Below, one piece after another: positions 49,006-59,965 of a stretch of 64,000 nt of DNA. Made by a program: the position numbers and the translations under genes. The notes under the pieces were generated by a model. It was not told the DNA's origin and made no database searches. It saw only the letters and a list, made by a program, of their open reading frames with translations. Each line of letters opens with the position of its first letter. Position 1 is the first letter of the stretch. The stretch is from Liriodendron chinense. Its lineage: Eukaryota > Streptophyta > Magnoliopsida > Magnoliales > Magnoliaceae. The stretch is from assembly GCA_003013855.2 (NCBI GenBank), contig ML058408.1, positions 7,727,356 to 7,791,355 on the forward strand. Direction: 5' to 3'.

Positions 49006-49485
49006 GCCGAGGCAAAGCTGAAGTACTCAGGCTATCCAACAGCCGAGTCAAGCATTCACGGGGCACCGATCCCCATTATTCATAAGAAATTGGCATATGT
49101 GGGTACCCATCGGACCCTATAGTTAGCCACTTACAGGCATCGGAGATAGCCGATCCAGCCCATTGAGTTTGGATCCTCAAGAGATCTTGGCTCGACAAAG
49201 CCTACCTGATCCCAAATAGATCACTGAAAATACTCAGAAGAAAGAGTGTTCTCAAAGACGAGTCGCCCGACTCCAGAAGAAATACATTTACTTTACTGTA
49301 CAAAGCTCTATTCATCCCGGATAAAGGTCCGAGGCTAAACCTAAGGGGTTATGGTTACCACGAGAAACCACAAACAAATAGTTCTAAGTAAGCTTGAAAC
49401 ATCTTGCTATGGACTACCACTATGAAAAAGACAGTTGATGCCCTACCCATCGACAACAGGTCCGTCGGTTGAGCTGATGAGGTAG

Positions 49486-49798
49486 TTGCGGATTGCTTTC
49501 CTAAGGTCACCCGTCATAAAAATATGGGCGCGGGCTTTAGGTTATGCCGACCAACATTTCGATGTTCATGTATTCCAGCGGTCACCTGTTCATAGTAACA
49601 GGCGCGGGCCCATAGTTGCACCACTCGATTAAAAACCTCATTCGGGAACGTTGCGGAGTGCTTTCCTAAGGTCACCCTTCATAAAAATACGGGCGCGGCC
49701 CTTGGGTCATGCCGACCAACATTCGAGGATCGTGTATTCCAGCGGTCACCTGTTCACAGTAACAGGCGCGGGCCCCGAGTTGCACCACTCAAATCCTG
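49486..49798 (+). repeat. 165-bp tandem duplication within the LTR
   Basis: TTGCGGA...GCTTTCCTAAGGTCACCC starts at 49486 and 49651. Both copies continue through ATGCCGACCAACATT, CCAGCGGTCACCTGTTCA and AACAGGCGCGGGCCC to GTTGCACCACTC. Confidence 0.9.
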
Positions 49799-50205
49799 AC
49801 AGTCTCTCAACCCGGACAATCCGAAAGAAAATGGGACATAGACATCCGGCGTGTCTAATAAATGTGGCTCAGTCCATAACAAGAAAACAAAGGTCTACAC
49901 AAACATGAACTCAAGACCATAATCCCCGGCGGATTAGTCTTTTACCTTCCAATCAAGGGTGATCAACCGTTGATGTAATTAAAGGCTCGTGACCAGTATC
50001 ACAGCCTAGAATGTAAAAGATCTCAAAATCTCTGGAATAAAATTCGCCTTGCGATATCTCTCTCTTATGTACACTTTGTGATTGCTTATGATTGTCTATG
50101 AATGTCTCTATACTCAGAATTCCCCCAGAATAAAAGAAACACAAAAAAAAAGAAGGACTGCTGACAAGCAAGTTCTGATTCTTCTTTTTTTCCTAAGTTC
50201 TAACA

Positions 50206-53200
50206 GGTGCAAAACTGGACATGCGTATTGCCGCCAAATAATCCGACATACCCTAAAACCCTTAACCTCCAAGTTCCAAAGTAGTGCGGTACATATCTTC
50301 ACCTGTGCACCTCGAAATGCATTTGACCCTTATCCGTAGCTGACTGAAAGAATCGGAAAGCATATTGGTACCATTGCAGAGCAGATCTGGACATGCGTAT
50401 TGCTGCCAAATGATCCGTAACACCCAAGAATACTTAACTCGCAAGTTTGAAAGTCTTGCGGTGCGTATTTTAAAGTGCGTGCTTCCCGGAACAACATTCT
50501 TTTACGAAGAGCCGACCCGGAGACTCCGATTTAGGAAGAAATTATCAACATTCGTAACAGCTGGACCTCTGCACCCCATCCTGTTCATTTGATAGGTCAA
50601 TGATAGCACACTCAATGGTATCGGCCAAGCCTCTTTCCAATCTAATTAAGATTCACAACTGTTGGGGCTAAAATTTGCACCCATGATAAAACAGTATGTA
50701 GTGGTCCATCTACGACGATTTGGATCGATTTTAAGATCAGGAATACCCGAAAAACACCGGCGCAACCCTAACCCGCGCAATCATGACCAAAACCCTTAAA
50801 TGTCATTTCGGAGCGAAACTAGCCATGCTTATTGCCGCCAAATAATCTAAAATACCCTAATACCCTTGACCTCTGAGTTTCAAAGTCGCGCTGTGCATAT
50901 CTTTACCTGCGCACCTCGAAATACGTTTGACCCCTCTCTGAAGCTGACCGAAAGGGCCCGAAAGCCTACATGTACCATTTCAAAGAGGAATTTGACATGC
51001 GTATTGCTGTCAAATGATTCGGAATGCCCAAAAATGCTTAAGTCACAAGTTTGAAAGTCTTGTGATGCGTATTTCCATGTGCGCGCTTTCCGAAACAACG
51101 TTCCTATAAGAAGAATTGACCCGAAGGCACCAAATGAGGAATGAATTACGAAAATTCATAATATCTGCACCTCCGCACCCCATCCCGTTCATTTGATAGG
51201 TCGGTGATAGCACACTCAATTGTATCGGCCAAGCCTCTTTCCAATCTAATTGAGATTCATGACTGATGGGGCTCAAATTTGCACCCATGATAAAACAGTA
51301 TGTAGCCGTCCATCTACGATGATTTGGATCAATTTCAAGATCAGGAATACCTAAAAAACACCAACGTAACCCTAACCGGCGATGTCATGGCCAAAACCCG
51401 CAAATGCAGTTTTGGAGCGAAACACGACATGCTTATTGCCGCCAAAAAATCTAAAATACCCTAAATCCCTTAACCTACAAGTTTCAAAGTCGCGCGCAAC
51501 ATATCTTTACCTGCGCACCTCGAAATGCGTTTGACCCTTGTCTGGAACTAACCGAAAGCCTACAGGTACCATTTCAGAGCGGAACTGGACATGCGTATTG
51601 TTGCCAAATGATCTGTAACGCCCAAAAATTACCAAAATTTGTAACATCTTGACCTCTGCACCCCATCCCGTTCATTTGATGGGTAGATGATAGCACACTC
51701 AATTGTATTGGCAAAGTGTCTTTCCAATCTAATTGAGATTCACAGCTGTTGGGACTTAAATTTGCAATCATGATAAAACAGTATGTAGCAGTCCATCTAC
51801 GACAATTTTGATCGATTTAAACATCAAGAATACCCGGAGAACACCAGTGTAGCCCTAACCCGCGTAGTTGTGAACAAAACCCACAAATATCGTTTCGGAG
51901 CGAAACTGGAGATGCATATTGTCGCCAAATAATCCGAAAAACCCTAAAACCCCTAACCTACAAGTTTTAAAGTCGTGTGGTGCATATCTTTACCTGCGCA
52001 CCTCAAAATGCGTTTAACCTTGGTGCGTAGCTGACCGAAAGGGTTAGAAGGCCTACAGGTACCATTTTAGAGCAGAATTGGACATGCATATTGCTGCCAA
52101 ATAATTTGGAATGCCAAAAAATACTTAACTCAGAAGTTTGAAAGTCTTACGATGCGTATTTCCATGTGCGCGGTTTTCGGAACAATGTTCCTATACGAAG
52201 AGCCGACCCGGAGGCTCCAAATTAGGAAGGAATCACCAAAATTCGTAACATCTGGACCTCTGCACCATATCCCGTTCATTTGATAGGTCGGTGATAGCAC
52301 CCTCAATTGTATCCGCCAAGCCTCTTTCTAATCTAATTGAGATTCACAACTGTTGGGGCTCAAATTTACACCCATGATAAAACAGTATGTAGTGGTTCAT
52401 CTACGACGATTTGGATCAATTTCAAGATCAGGAATACCCAAAAAAACACCAGCGCAACCCTAAGCAGCGCAGTTGTGACCAAAACCAACAAATGTCGTTT
52501 CGGAGCGAAACTGTACATGCGTATTTCCACTAAATAATCTGAAATACCCTAAAACCCTTAACCTTCAAGTTTCAAAGTCGTGCGGTGCATGTCTTCGCCT
52601 GCGCACCTCGAAATGCATTTGACCCTTGTCTGTAGCCGACCGAAAGGGTCCGAAAGCCTACAGGTACCATTTCAGAGCGGAACTGGACATGCGTATTGCT
52701 ACCAAATGATATGTAACGACCAAGAATGCTTAACTCTCAAGTTTAAATGTCTTACGGTGCATATTTCCATGTGCGCGCTTCCCGGAACGACGTTCATATA
52801 CGAAGAGCCGACTCGGAGGCTCCAAATTAGGAAGGAATTACCAAAATTCATAATATCTGCACCTCTACACCCCATCCAGTTCATTTGATAGGTCGGTGAT
52901 AGCACACTCAATTGTATCGGCCAAGCCTCTTTACAATCTAATTGAGATTCACAACTGTTGGGGCTCAAATTTGCACCCATGATAAAATAATATGTAGCGG
53001 TCCATCTACGACGATTTGGATCGATTTTAAGATCAGGAATACTCAAAAAACACCAGCGTAACCCTAACTCACGCAGTTGTGACCAAAACCCAAAAATGTT
53101 GTTTTAGAGCAAAACTAAACATGCGTATTGCCGCCAAACAGTCCGAAATACCCTAAAACCCTTAACCTACAAGTTTCAAAGTCACGCGGCGCATATCTTT

Positions 53201-55491
53201 ACATGCGCACCTCGAAATGCGTTTGACCCTTGTTCGGAGCTGACCGAAGGGGTACGAAAGCCTACAGGTACCATTTCAGAGTGGAACTGGAAATGCATAT
53301 TGCTGCGAAATGATCCGAAACGCCCAAAAATGCTTTACTCACAAGTTTGAAAGTCTTGCAGTGCGTATTTCCATGTGTGCAGTTTCCTTAACAACGTTAC
53401 CATACAAAGAGCCGACCCGAAGGCTCCAAATTAGAAAGGAATTACCAAAATTCATAACACCTGGACCTCTGCACCCCATCCCGTTCATTTGATAAGTCGG
53501 TGATAGCACACTCCATTGTATCGGCCAAGCCTCTCTCTAATCTAATTGAGATTCACAACTATTGGGGCTCAATTTTGCACACATGATAAAATAGTATGTA
53601 GCGGTTCATCTACAATGATCTGTATTGATTTCAAGATCAGGAATACCCGAAAAACACTAGCGCAACCCTAACCGGCCCAGTCATGACCAAAACTCGCAAA
53701 TGTCATTTCGAATCGAAACTGTACTTGAGTGCTGCTGCCAAATAATCGAAAATACCCTAAAACCCACAGCCTACAAGTTTCAAAATTGTGCGGTGCATAT
53801 CTTTACCTGCACACCTCGAAATGCGTTTGACCCATTTTCGGAGCTAACCGAAAGGGTCCGAAAGCCTACAGGTACCATTTCAGAGCGGAACTGGACATGC
53901 GTATTGCTGCCAAATGATCCGTAACGCCCATAAATGCTTAACTCGCAAGTTTGAAAGTCTTGCTGTGCGTATTTCCATGTGCACGCTTCCCGGAATAACG
54001 TTCCTATACGAAGAGCTGACCCGAAGGCTCCAAATTAGGAAGGAATTAGCAAAATTTGTAACATCTGGACCTCTGCACCCCATCCAGTTCATTTGATAGG
54101 TCGATGATAGCACACTCAATTGTATCGGGCAAGTCTCTTTACAATCTAATTGAGATTCACAACTGTTGGGTCTCAAATTTACACCCATGAAAAAACAGTA
54201 TGTAGCAGTCCATCTACGACGATATCGATCGATATCAAGATCATGAACACCCAGAAAACACCAGTGTAACCCTAACCCGTGCAGTTGTGACCAAAACCCC
54301 TAAATGTCGTTTCAGAGTGAAACTGGACATGCGTATTGTTGCCAAATAATCTGAAATACCCTAAAACCCTTAACTTCTAAGTTTCAAAGTCACATGGTGC
54401 ATATCTTTACCTGCGCACCTCGAAATGCATTAAACCCTTATCCGGAGCTAACCGAAAGGGTTTGAAAGCCTACAGGTACCACTTCAGAGCGGAACTAGAC
54501 ATGCGTATTGCTGCCAAATCATCCGGAACGCCCAAAAATGCTTAACTCACAAGTTTGAAAGTCTTGCAGTGCGTATTTTCATGTGTGCGCTTCCCGAAAC
54601 AACGTTCTTATATGAAGAGCCGACTCGGAGGCTTCAAATTTGGAAGGAATTACCAAAAGACGTAAAATTTAAAACTTTGTACCCCATCCCTTTAATTTGA
54701 TAGGTCGCTGATAGCACACTTAATTGTATTGGCCAAGCCTCTTTCCAATCTAATTGAGATTCACAATTGTTGGGGCTCGAATTTGCACTCATGATAAAAC
54801 AGTATGTAGCGGTCCATCTACGACGATTTGGATCGATTTCAAGATCAGGAATACCCGAAAAGCACCAGCGTAACCCTAACCCGCGCAGTTGTGACCAAAC
54901 CCCACAAATGTCGTTTCGGAGCGAGACTTGACATGCATATTGCCGCTAAATAATCCGAAATACCCTAAAACCCTTAACATGCAAGTTTCAAAGTCGTGTG
55001 GTGCATATCTTTACTTGCGCACCTCGAAATGCGTTTGACCCTTGTCCGGAGCTGACCGAAATGGTCTAAAAGCCTACAGGTACCATTTTAGAGCGGAACT
55101 GGACATGCGTATTGCTGCCAAATGATCCGGAAAGCCCAAAATTGCTTAACTCACAAGTTTAAAAGTCTTACGGTGCGTATTTCCATGTGCGTGCTTTCCG
55201 AAACAACGTTCTTATACGAACAGCCGACGCGGAGGCTACAAAATTGGAAGGAATTACCAAAATATGTAACATCTGGACCTTTACACCCCATCCCGTTAAT
55301 TTGATAGGTCGATGATAGCACACTTAATTGTATCGGCCAAGCCTCTTTCCAATCTAATTGTGATTCACAACTGTTGGGGCTCAAATTTACACTCATGATA
55401 AAACAGTATATAGCAGTCCATCTACGACGATTTGGATAGATTTGAAGATCTGAAATACCCAGAAAACACCTGCATAACCCTAACCTCCGCA
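50206..55491 (+). repeat. 604-bp satellite array, right block (first part)
   Basis: Anchors are at 50685, 51289, 51772, 52376, 52981, 53585, 54189, 54793 and 55397. Intervals are 604-605 bp except one 483-bp monomer (51289-51771) with a deletion near 51628. Monomers are more uniform in length than in the central block, and I could not see a four-monomer rhythm. Orientation is the same as in the other blocks. No gene seen. Confidence 0.95.
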
Positions 55492-56054
55492 TGGAACGCC
55501 CCAGATTTTCGCAACCCGAGTTCTAAACCCGTGTTTGAAGACCCGGGCGTTAGCCTATGAAGAAAATCCACATTTCAGTCCATTTTCAACTGTCATTCCA
55601 AGAAGGGTATTCACTGTGGAAGAAAACAAACCATGCATATAGGAAAGATACAACAAATATCGTAAAGTGGTGCCCATAAGGCCTATACAAACCGAATATC
55701 TCGAATTTAATTCAGAATACACTAATAAACAATTACAATTATATACAAAATTTTAAGCAGCAACCATTAAACACGGCTCTTTGATCCATGACATCAGCAT
55801 AACCTGAGCATCCTGCTCCATTCCAATATAACCTGTACATTGTTCAAATCACCTGCACCAACTGTACGGTTGAAATTTAACAGCATGAGTGGCCAACTCA
55901 ATGTGAGGTCCCCTCAAGATTACACACCAACACATTAATCAAGAAGAATAAAAAAAATGTACAAAACATTCATAATACATTCTTTCTTAAATGCATGAAT
56001 GCATGCACATGTCCCTCAGCCTGGGGATGCACATCCAGCTGGAAAATGTGGTCT

Positions 56055-56700
56055 GGAAGTCACTAAGGACACACATCTGCCCCACAATGCAAATCCATCA
56101 ATTGGTGATCCGGAAGTCACTAAGGACACACATCGGCCTCACCTAGTGGTATGGAAGTCACTAAGGAAACACATCAGCCCCACAATATCACGAGTGGTCA
56201 TCACCAGCAAAAATACCAAAGGTACGTGCTCTCAGTGAATGATACACTCTATGGTGGTCTAGAGCCAGCGAAAATACCTCAAGAGTACGTGCTCTCAGCA
56301 ACCAGACCACCCGACGGTAATATGGTTCGTCACCACATGTCCCGTCTATGCCATGATATGCATGATTAAACCAACCATTATTATTCCAATTTACAACCAA
56401 ACCAATTATGAGATTCCCTTACAAATAGTGGTCTTTCATCATAATAATTCTCCAAAATATTTCCACACGAGTCCAACTAGGGACATAATCAACAATTTAT
56501 CTCACAGGACCATTGGTCCATCAAGTCCATCAAGAATCCCAACAACTCATCTCAATAGGACATTCAGCCCAACGAGTCCATATAAGGACATCCTCAAAAA
56601 TATTTTCATACTAGTCCAGCTAGGGGCATAATCAAGATCTCATCTCATCTAACATTTAGTCCAACAATTTCATCTAAGGACACCATTAGGAATCTTTCCA
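56055..56700 (+). repeat. Clustered short tandem duplications within the 4.47-kb element
   Basis: GGAAGTCACTAAGGACACAC occurs at 56055 and 56112 and in variant form at 56153. A GTACGTGCTCTCAG unit is duplicated with about 58-bp spacing (near 56221 and 56281). A longer unit with AGTCCAACTAGGGACATAAT recurs about 143 bp later (near 56468 and 56611). Confidence 0.75.
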
Positions 56701-57029
56701 ATAAATCGCTTCCAAAGGCCACTAGTTTAAGGTCCCATCAAATATAGGCGATCGCAACCATTCAAATTCACATTCCACTTTCATATTCCAAACATGAGGA
56801 ATGAAAATGACAATTCCAAAATTCGTAAATAATTGACAGTTATAAAGAAATTCACGTATAGCAAGATTAAACATATGATTTATAACAAAATCAAACAGCA
56901 GAGGTAATCATGAGACATAGTAAAAATTTCAGTCATATATAAATAAAACTATTACTTAATTAACATGAAGGCGGAAAGCTCAAGGGGAGGAATCATCACC
57001 TTAAGAATCGAAGCATCTTTCAATGTTGC

Positions 57030-58935
57030 TTGAAGCATGTACACGCTCGCTAGAATTCGACCCTACCATGTTTTAGACCATTTATGTGATTAGATTGTCA
57101 TATCCATAATTTATACGGTTAAGATCAACCCTACTGTGGTGGCTCTAAATTCAAGTTTTAGGGTTTAAATGACTTATTTAATACTTTAAGAAGGTGGTGG
57201 ACTCCATAGATGTGACCCCACGTAGATTGTTAATTAAACAGACTATACATGCACAAATGGGTTTGGGCTAAGTTTGGGTCCAATTTGTGATCACAAGGGG
57301 CCATCTTCTAGAGAAATAAAATGACCACATCATAGTCTTCAAAACTCATAAGACGGATCCCTTTGTTTGCATGTGTATAATTTTTAACAAAGGCCAAAAC
57401 ATGGGTACTTGGAGTTGTGCAGAAATGGTAGTGCAGAAATGATTTTGGCCCAACTTTGGGCACGTCCCACCATCAAACGGGATCACCTTTTGGCGTGTTG
57501 TCAAGTCCTCCTGGTAGACCCATGCATGGTCTCTAAAACCCATAAGGTAGGGCCTGCTGGATATGTATAAATACTTTTTGGTGCGGGGCCAAACATAAGC
57601 ACTTGGAATTTCTGCATAGAAATTCATGCACAACTTTGGCCGACCCCATTTTGGAACTTAATTTCTGATCATGTGGGGTCCGCTTTGGCCCAGGTAAAAA
57701 GTCACCGTTGTAGCCACATGTACCGTATAAAAGGTCCAAATGGTGGTCTCAACATTGCTCGCATGTGGGGCCCATAGGGGACACACAAACATGGCCTAAA
57801 ACACTAAAATCCAATGTAGATTTTTGAAATAGAAATGTGCACGAAACTTAGATCAAAGGTGGGTCCCATCTAGTTGGGCCACATTATAAAGAACTATCAG
57901 CCCTACAATGAGATGCCAAAATAGGTGAACTGCGTAGATAAACTATATACATCAAGGTGGACCCTACAAGCTGGGCCCTGTGAATGTTTCAATGGTGGAC
58001 ATCACTATCCCCACTGCTTTCTATGGTGTGGCCCACCTGAGACTTGGACATGCCTCATTCTTGGGATCATGTCCTAAAATGATCTGGCAAAGCAGATGAA
58101 TGGTTTGGATAAAACCAATACATCATGGTGGGGTCCTAAGTGGGACCCTTTGGGTAACGCCCAAAGGGGCTTACGCCCTCATGCTGCTGGGCAGCAGCGT
58201 CCTCTGGACGCTGTCTGTCCAGTAGCTTTCCTTTTCTTTTCTTTTCTTTTCTTTTTGTTTTCCTTACACGGTGGGGCCCACATGGGAAATCCAATTCGTC
58301 CATCAGATTGGCCAGCTTAATGTGGGCCTAACGAGTCCTGATTTGGGCAGGTTTTGTTGTATAGAAACATAATAGTGGGCCTTGGAAAGGTTTTAACGGT
58401 CTGTATTGTTTCTTCCGGCACGGCCCACTAGAGATCTGGATCTTCTTCATTTTTCGGACCCTTGCCTAAAATGATATGTAGAGACAGATGGACAGCGTGG
58501 ATATAACATAGTGGTTCCCACACGTGGGGCCATTTTCAAGCCAAAAATCCACTTTCGGATCTCAACAATGCCACTCCAGCAACTTCCTTTTCTTTTATTA
58601 ATTTATTATTATGCTTTTCTTTTTGAAATAACAAAGAGGTGGGGTCCATGCGATAAATCCAGTCCATCCACTGGGTTGGCCATCTTATAGTGGGCCCAGT
58701 GAGTATAAATTTGGACAGATTTCATAGCATACACACATCACAGTCGCCTTAGAAGGTTTCAATTGTCGCCATTATTTTCTTTAGTATGGCCCACTTGAGA
58801 TTTAGATCTTAATCATTTTTGTGGCCAGGGCTTAAAATGTCCTGGGAAAACAGATGGATGGCATGGATTAGTCACATACATCAAGGTGGGGCTCACAAGT
58901 GGGGCCCCCAAACGGACAGCGTCTGTCCGGACGCT
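57030..58935 (+). repeat. GTGGGGCCCAC-rich repeated modules
   Basis: Non-coding sequence with imperfect repeated modules. Each runs through TGGCCCACNTGAGA, GATCTGGATCTTCTTCAT-like text, CTAAAATGATNTG, GATGGATGGCNTGGAT and TGGTGGGGCCCAC. Copies lie near 58014-58140, 58320-58530 and 58675-58910. A separate duplicated unit containing GCACTTGGAATTTCTGCA-like text lies at about 57370-57480 and 57560-57680. I recall such modules as abundant in magnoliid genomes. This may be a nested element within the LTR. Confidence 0.55.
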
Positions 58936-58944
58936 GTTTCCAGT

Positions 58945-58945
<1 letters not shown>

Positions 58946-58990
<45 letters not shown>
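58946..58990 (+). repeat. (CT)n microsatellite
   Basis: An uninterrupted CT dinucleotide run of about 45 bp. Ser-Leu or Glu-Arg repeat ORFs across it are artefacts. Confidence 0.97.
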
Positions 58991-58994
<4 letters not shown>

Positions 58995-59201
58995 CATGCC
59001 ATCAAATGACAAGGAGCTCTAGATGGCATACGTTTCCTCAAAGCGGGCCCACATCTATGGTTCACCTTGATTCATCACCAATAAAGAAAATGAGGAAATC
59101 AAAGGGGAATGAAAGGTGGAGGGGTGTACCTACTTCGATCTCCTCATTCAATGGTCGATATTGATGGTTGAAGTGAATGAATGGTTGATGAAGATGACCC
59201 A

Positions 59202-59203
<2 letters not shown>

Positions 59204-59262
<59 letters not shown>
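59204..59262 (+). repeat. Compound (CT)n(CA)n microsatellite
   Basis: About 40 bp of CT repeats pass directly into about 20 bp of CA repeats. Confidence 0.97.
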
Positions 59263-59465
59263 TAGTGACGGCATGGATGGCAGATGAAGGAAAAAGAAAG
59301 GAAGGATGGAAGGAGAGAAACGTCTCTCGCTCCCTAACTATACATATACCATTTCATCTCACTTATTTTTTATTTATTTGTTGTATTAAATGAAGGAATG
59401 GAGGGGGAAGGGGTGATGTGGGAGAGGAGTGGTGAGGCATGGGTTGAGATGCTAGTCATCATTAC

Positions 59466-59590
59466 CCCTCTTTTTTTTCTTTTTTTTTATTAATTTGTTT
59501 TATTCATTTCTTTCTTTTCATCATTATTATATATTAGTACTTTTTATTTATTTTTATTTTTTTATTTATTATTTTTTTGTGTAATGACTA
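59466..59590 (+). repeat. T-rich low-complexity tract
   Basis: Long T runs and TTTATTT-type sequence. No coding content seen. Confidence 0.85.
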
Positions 59591-59965
59591 AGTGTAATAA
59601 TTACAAGAGAGGGAAAATGATTGCTTAGGAGACCGTGTAGTGGGCCCCACATTGGGTGGCCCCACACAAGTGTGCACAACCACATTTTTTTGGGTGTTTT
59701 GATTAAATGTCCATATATTTGCGCTCGGGTATCAGATCAACGCATTGTTTTCGCCATTGCGATCGCGAGGACGGCACAGTCAATATGATAGAGGTTTCAG
59801 GATCTCAGGACTTCAGTCATTTGGGTGCAAACTATGCACTGCCAGTCCAGGGCACCAGGAGTCGCACACACATTGACGAAAGAGTCACAGAAGGGCATTA
59901 CACATACACATATACTTTGGATTCTCATGGTAACACCCGAGTACAGGAAAGTACGGGGTGTTACA

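Larger units (their letters stand above)
46771..50205 (+). mobile_element. Isolated LTR (3.4 kb) whose U3 contains a satellite monomer
   Basis: The satellite phase breaks sharply at 46770 and the new sequence starts TGTTGGGGATCAAATTTGC; it ends TTCTAACA at 50205, where satellite resumes. TG...CA ends with TGTT/AACA, a TATA box at 47695, AATAAA words near the 3' end (49857, 50035, 50128) and the lack of any internal coding region suggest a solo LTR on the + strand. No clear 5-bp target duplication is visible (CTGCC against GGTGC), and about 200 bp of monomer is represented on both sides, so the junctions were altered by recombination. The lineage cannot be named without an internal region; the length would suit the Tat/Ogre group. 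Confidence 0.75.
55492..59965 (-). mobile_element. 4.47-kb TG...CA element inserted in the satellite, probable solo LTR
   Basis: The ends are TGGAACGCCCC and GGGGTGTTACA, which are inverted matches at 9 of 11 bases. Read on the minus strand it starts TGTAACACCCCGTAC, a start I recall for Tekay/Del-type chromovirus LTRs. CCGCA precedes it and CCACA follows it, a likely 5-bp target duplication with one change. Removing the element and one copy of the duplication leaves a monomer of exactly 604 bp (95 + 514 - 5). No protein domains were recognised. It contains short tandem repeats, GGGGCCCAC-rich modules that may be a nested insertion, and microsatellites. Confidence 0.75.

Noticed and set aside
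13119..55491. CRISPR array
   Set aside because: Units are about 605 bp and repeat along their whole length, without short repeats separated by unique spacers, and the context is eukaryotic.
58819..59393. Ser-Leu and Glu-Arg repeat ORFs near 58.8-59.4 kb
   Set aside because: They are translations of CT and CA microsatellites.
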